From Gammaproteobacteria bacterium (GTDB taxonomy: Bacteria > Pseudomonadota > Gammaproteobacteria > Arenicellales > Arenicellaceae): 6,935 bases of DNA. The notes under the pieces were generated by a model. It was not told the DNA's origin. It made no database searches and saw only the letters and a list, made by a program, of their open reading frames with translations. Positions 5,125 through 6,935 of the stretch are shown piece by piece. Numbering within the stretch: position 1 is the first letter of the stretch; every line of letters starts with the position of its first letter. A program made the position numbers and the translations under genes. The stretch is from assembly GCA_003485905.1 (NCBI GenBank), contig DNHK01000390.1, positions 1 to 6,935 on the forward strand, written 5' to 3'.

Positions 5125-6378
5125 ATGAAAGTATTCGACTCGTTAAAGAAGCAACTCGGCCCTGGATTAATGTTTGCCGCCGCCAGTGTGGGGGTGTCAC
5201 ATCTGGTGCAGAGCACGCGTTCAGGTGCAAGCTTTGGTTTGGAACTGGTGCCCCTTATTATTCTTGTTTGCTTTCTTAAATACCCAACTTATCAATTTTC
5301 AAGTACTTACGCACAAGCTACTGGCTCATCGCTCTTATACGGTTATCGAGATATTGGTAGGTAGGCGCTCATTGTTTGGATGGGTATTGCTTTTTTTACC
5401 ATGGCAATTATCACCGCTGCAGTGGTATTGGTTACTGCTGGCGCTCTAAACGTATTGCTTGGTACACATATAGCGGCTAATAATCTAGCGATACTACTGA
5501 TGGTTCCTACCGTCGCCATATTAGTAATCGGTGGCTATAACTATTTGGAAAAAATTGTAAAAATACTGGTCTTGGTTTTTACTTTTTTAACGCTGTTTGC
5601 AACAGCGAATACCCTACCTAATTTAAATGTCGAAGAACTAAATCTCTTTAGCCTTTCGGCTTATTCTGCCTCGAACGTCTTTTTTCTCGCGGCTCTAATC
5701 GGTTGGATGCCTAACGGTACAGAGTCCAGTATCTTACAATCAACTTGGGTTGCCGAGAAAGCAAGGTTGAATAAGGGCTTTAAGAAATCGAACATGTTGT
5801 TCGACTTGCGCCTTGGGTATATCGGCACGGTTGTTTTAGCCTTGGCCTTTGTGTTGATGGGTGCATCGCTCATGTACAGCCAAGGAATTCAATTTGAAGA
5901 TTCTTCTGTTGGTTTCATAAATCAACTAGTTAGCCTTTACAGCCAATCCGTTGGCAGTTGGAGTGCTCCGGTCATCAAGCTTACCGTATTCATTATTTTA
6001 TATACCACTGTCATAGCGGTGATAGATGGGTATTCTCGTGTGATGTCTGATGGGGTGTTAATCATTAAAGAGATCCCTTCCCAGACCACTACGAGCCGTT
6101 ATTACTATCTCTTTATAGGCATAAACTGTATTTTCGGTTATCTAATCATTCACTATTGGGTTTCTTCCTTTACCCAAATGATTGACTCCGTGACCACACT
6201 GTCTTGCATCATTGCCCCATTGATAGCAATCCTAAATATGAGGGCACTCTATACCGGTGCCATTTCTAAGATCGATAGGCCATCACAATTCATGAAATAT
6301 TATGGTTATACGGGAATTGTGTTTATGAGTTTATTTGCAATAAGTTATCTTTACATACGATTTGTTTACCAAGGTTGA
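5125..6378 (+). pseudogene. NRAMP-superfamily transporter split by an in-frame TAG
   Basis: Two open segments, 5125-5361 (79 codons) and 5365-6378, lie in the same frame and are separated only by TAG at 5362-5364. Read through, they give one 417-residue membrane protein of normal NRAMP (SLC11-like) length. The first segment holds TM1 (LGPGLMFAAASVGVSHLVQ, residues 11-29) and most of TM2. The second resumes with ALIVWMGIAFF and continues through about nine more hydrophobic segments to a normal C-terminus. NRAMP proteins are proton-coupled divalent-metal importers of the inner membrane. Here the metal-binding DPGN of TM1 is replaced by GVSH (residues 23-26), and the TM6 MPH motif reads MPN (195-197), so this is an outlying subfamily whose substrate is unknown. 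A TGG (Trp) codon is the simplest ancestor of the TAG. Explanations are a recent nonsense mutation, sequencing error, or amber readthrough; I favour one of the first two. A start at ATG 5380 alone would lack TM1 and much of TM2 and so could not work as this transporter. Confidence 0.8.
5362..5364 (+). other. In-frame amber codon in the transporter gene
   Basis: Context is GAT-ATT-GGT-AGG-TAG-GCG-CTC (D-I-G-R-stop-A-L). It sits in a short GGTAGGTAGG repeat, but the frame is the same on both sides, so a base substitution rather than an indel explains it. No recoding signal was recognised downstream. Confidence 0.9.
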
Positions 6379-6388
6379 GCCCTGTTAT

Positions 6389-6412
6389 CAAAAGCATCAA
6401 ATGCTTTTGTTT
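6389..6412 (+). terminator. Weak terminator-like hairpin after the transporter
   Basis: CAAAAGCAT (6389-6397) and ATGCTTTTG (6401-6409) form a perfect 9-bp stem with a 3-nt loop, 10 nt after the transporter stop. The stem is A/T-rich and only three T residues follow, so termination would be weak. Confidence 0.45.
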
Positions 6413-6503
6413 AATATAGATGCTGCGATCAATAATATCTAAGCGAGTGACGATCTAAGGCGATTAACAGTCAATTAAATTTAAACCTATCGACGACTAC
6501 TTT

Positions 6504-6536
6504 GTTAGCCTAACGTATTGGGTTAACTCATAACCC
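6504..6536 (+). promoter_or_regulatory. Two adjacent small palindromes upstream of the CMD gene
   Basis: GTTAGcCTAAC (6504-6514) and GGGTTA-N5-TAACCC (6520-6536) both use GTTA/TAAC half-sites and lie 14-48 nt before the ribosome binding site. They could be an operator or a small leader hairpin. In the rest of the 184-nt gap (6379-6562) I see only the terminator-like hairpin and no convincing promoter. Confidence 0.3.
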
Positions 6537-6562
6537 CCGACTAAATTATAGAAGGAAATTTT

Positions 6563-6935
6563 ATGCCGTTAGTAACCCCAAAAAACGAATCTATACTGCC
6601 CGAAGATCTCCAAAGCAAAATCCAGTTCTTTAAGGGGCCTCTTGGCGTGGTGCCAAATAGTATATTGACCATGGCCTACCACCCCAATATTGCCAAAGCT
6701 TTTACCGCTTTAAACGTGGCAGTGATGGAATGTCATGGAGAGGTAAGTGGTGAACTAAAACGCTTGATTGGCTACATGACAAGTGCAACTAGTGGTTGTA
6801 AATACTGCCAGGCACATAGTGCTCTGGGTTCTAAAAGGTTTGGGACGACCGATGAGCGGTTTAGTGAGATATGGAACTTCCGCGACAGTGATAAATTTAG
6901 CGAGGCTGAAAAGGCCGCATTTGAGTTTGCTATTG
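6563..6935 (+). CDS. Carboxymuconolactone decarboxylase/AhpD-like protein, 3' end missing
   Basis: The first 124 codons are in the window and the frame is still open at the last base. ATG 6563 is preceded by AAGGA (6552-6556) with a 6-nt spacer. There is no signal peptide, so the protein is cytoplasmic. The all-helical CMD/AhpD fold is indicated by the N-terminal GVVPNSILTMAYHPNIAKAF segment (28-47, typical of this family) and by SGCKYCQAHSALG (77-89), which contains the CxxCxxH redox motif with C79, C82 and H85. Family members include peroxidase partners (AhpD), gamma-carboxymuconolactone decarboxylase and many uncharacterised proteins. Two cysteines in this spacing point to a thiol-dependent peroxidase-like or disulfide role rather than the decarboxylase, which lacks them. 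The gene is separated from the transporter by 184 nt and is probably transcribed on its own. Substrate unknown. Confidence 0.85.
   Translation, partial: MPLVTPKNESILPEDLQSKIQFFKGPLGVVPNSILTMAYHPNIAKAFTALNVAVMECHGEVSGELKRLIGYMTSATSGCKYCQAHSALGSKRFGTTDERFSEIWNFRDSDKFSEAEKAAFEFAI

Noticed and set aside
5174..5449. Plus-strand frame across the amber codon, considered as a frameshift bypass
   Set aside because: The transporter frame is identical before and after the TAG, so no frameshift is needed; the alternative frame only mimics hydrophobic codons.
5380..6378. Separate gene starting at ATG 5380
   Set aside because: It would lack TM1 and much of TM2 of an NRAMP fold and has no ribosome binding site; it is better read as the rest of the interrupted transporter.
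6407..6438. Possible promoter (TTGTTT with TAATAT) upstream of the CMD gene
   Set aside because: The spacing of about 20 nt and weak matches are not convincing, and it overlaps the terminator-like hairpin.
1..6935. CRISPR array, tRNA, rRNA, insertion sequence or phage features
   Set aside because: I found no regularly spaced repeats, cloverleaf-like sequence, terminal inverted repeats, transposase or integrase pattern.

Overview
The window (about 45% G+C by eye) looks like chromosomal DNA of a Gram-negative bacterium, most likely a marine or aquatic gammaproteobacterium. This rests on the exported proteins with Sec- or Tat-type signals, the DUF6152-type proteins, the LVIVD-repeat protein, the TrzA-like amidohydrolase, and ordinary Shine-Dalgarno sites and rho-independent terminators. 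The taxonomic call is an inference; no rRNA or tRNA gene is present. All genes lie on the + strand. I found no CRISPR array, insertion sequence, integrase or attachment site.

Layout: (1) 1-960, the 3' part of a gene for an LVIVD-repeat beta-propeller protein, followed by a 17-nt tandem repeat that re-copies its last codon and stop, then a strong terminator. (2) 1051-2079 and 2298-3296, two diverged paralogues of exported proteins with an N-terminal DUF6152-like domain and a second C-terminal domain. Both are predicted to begin with His-His after signal-peptide removal. (3) 3438-4973, an exported amidohydrolase with a Tat-like signal, preceded by a leader that can fold into a pseudoknot and followed by a terminator. 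(4) 5125-6378, an NRAMP-superfamily membrane transporter broken by one in-frame TAG codon and otherwise intact. (5) 6563 to the window end, the start of a carboxymuconolactone decarboxylase/AhpD-like protein with a CxxCxxH motif.

The first four genes shown look like a cell-envelope set: a propeller protein, two secreted proteins of unknown function and a secreted metal-dependent hydrolase. They could jointly process an extracellular or periplasmic substrate, but nothing in the sequence names it. Terminators after genes 1 and 4, a weak terminator-like hairpin after the transporter, and gaps of 90-220 nt argue against one simple operon.

The points most worth a second look are: the shared N-terminal His-His plus Asn-Pro-His pattern of the two DUF6152 proteins, which could be a copper site; the amber codon in the transporter; the transporter's lack of the usual NRAMP metal-binding motif; a Lys where the amidohydrolase family usually has its catalytic Glu; and the possible pseudoknot leader.
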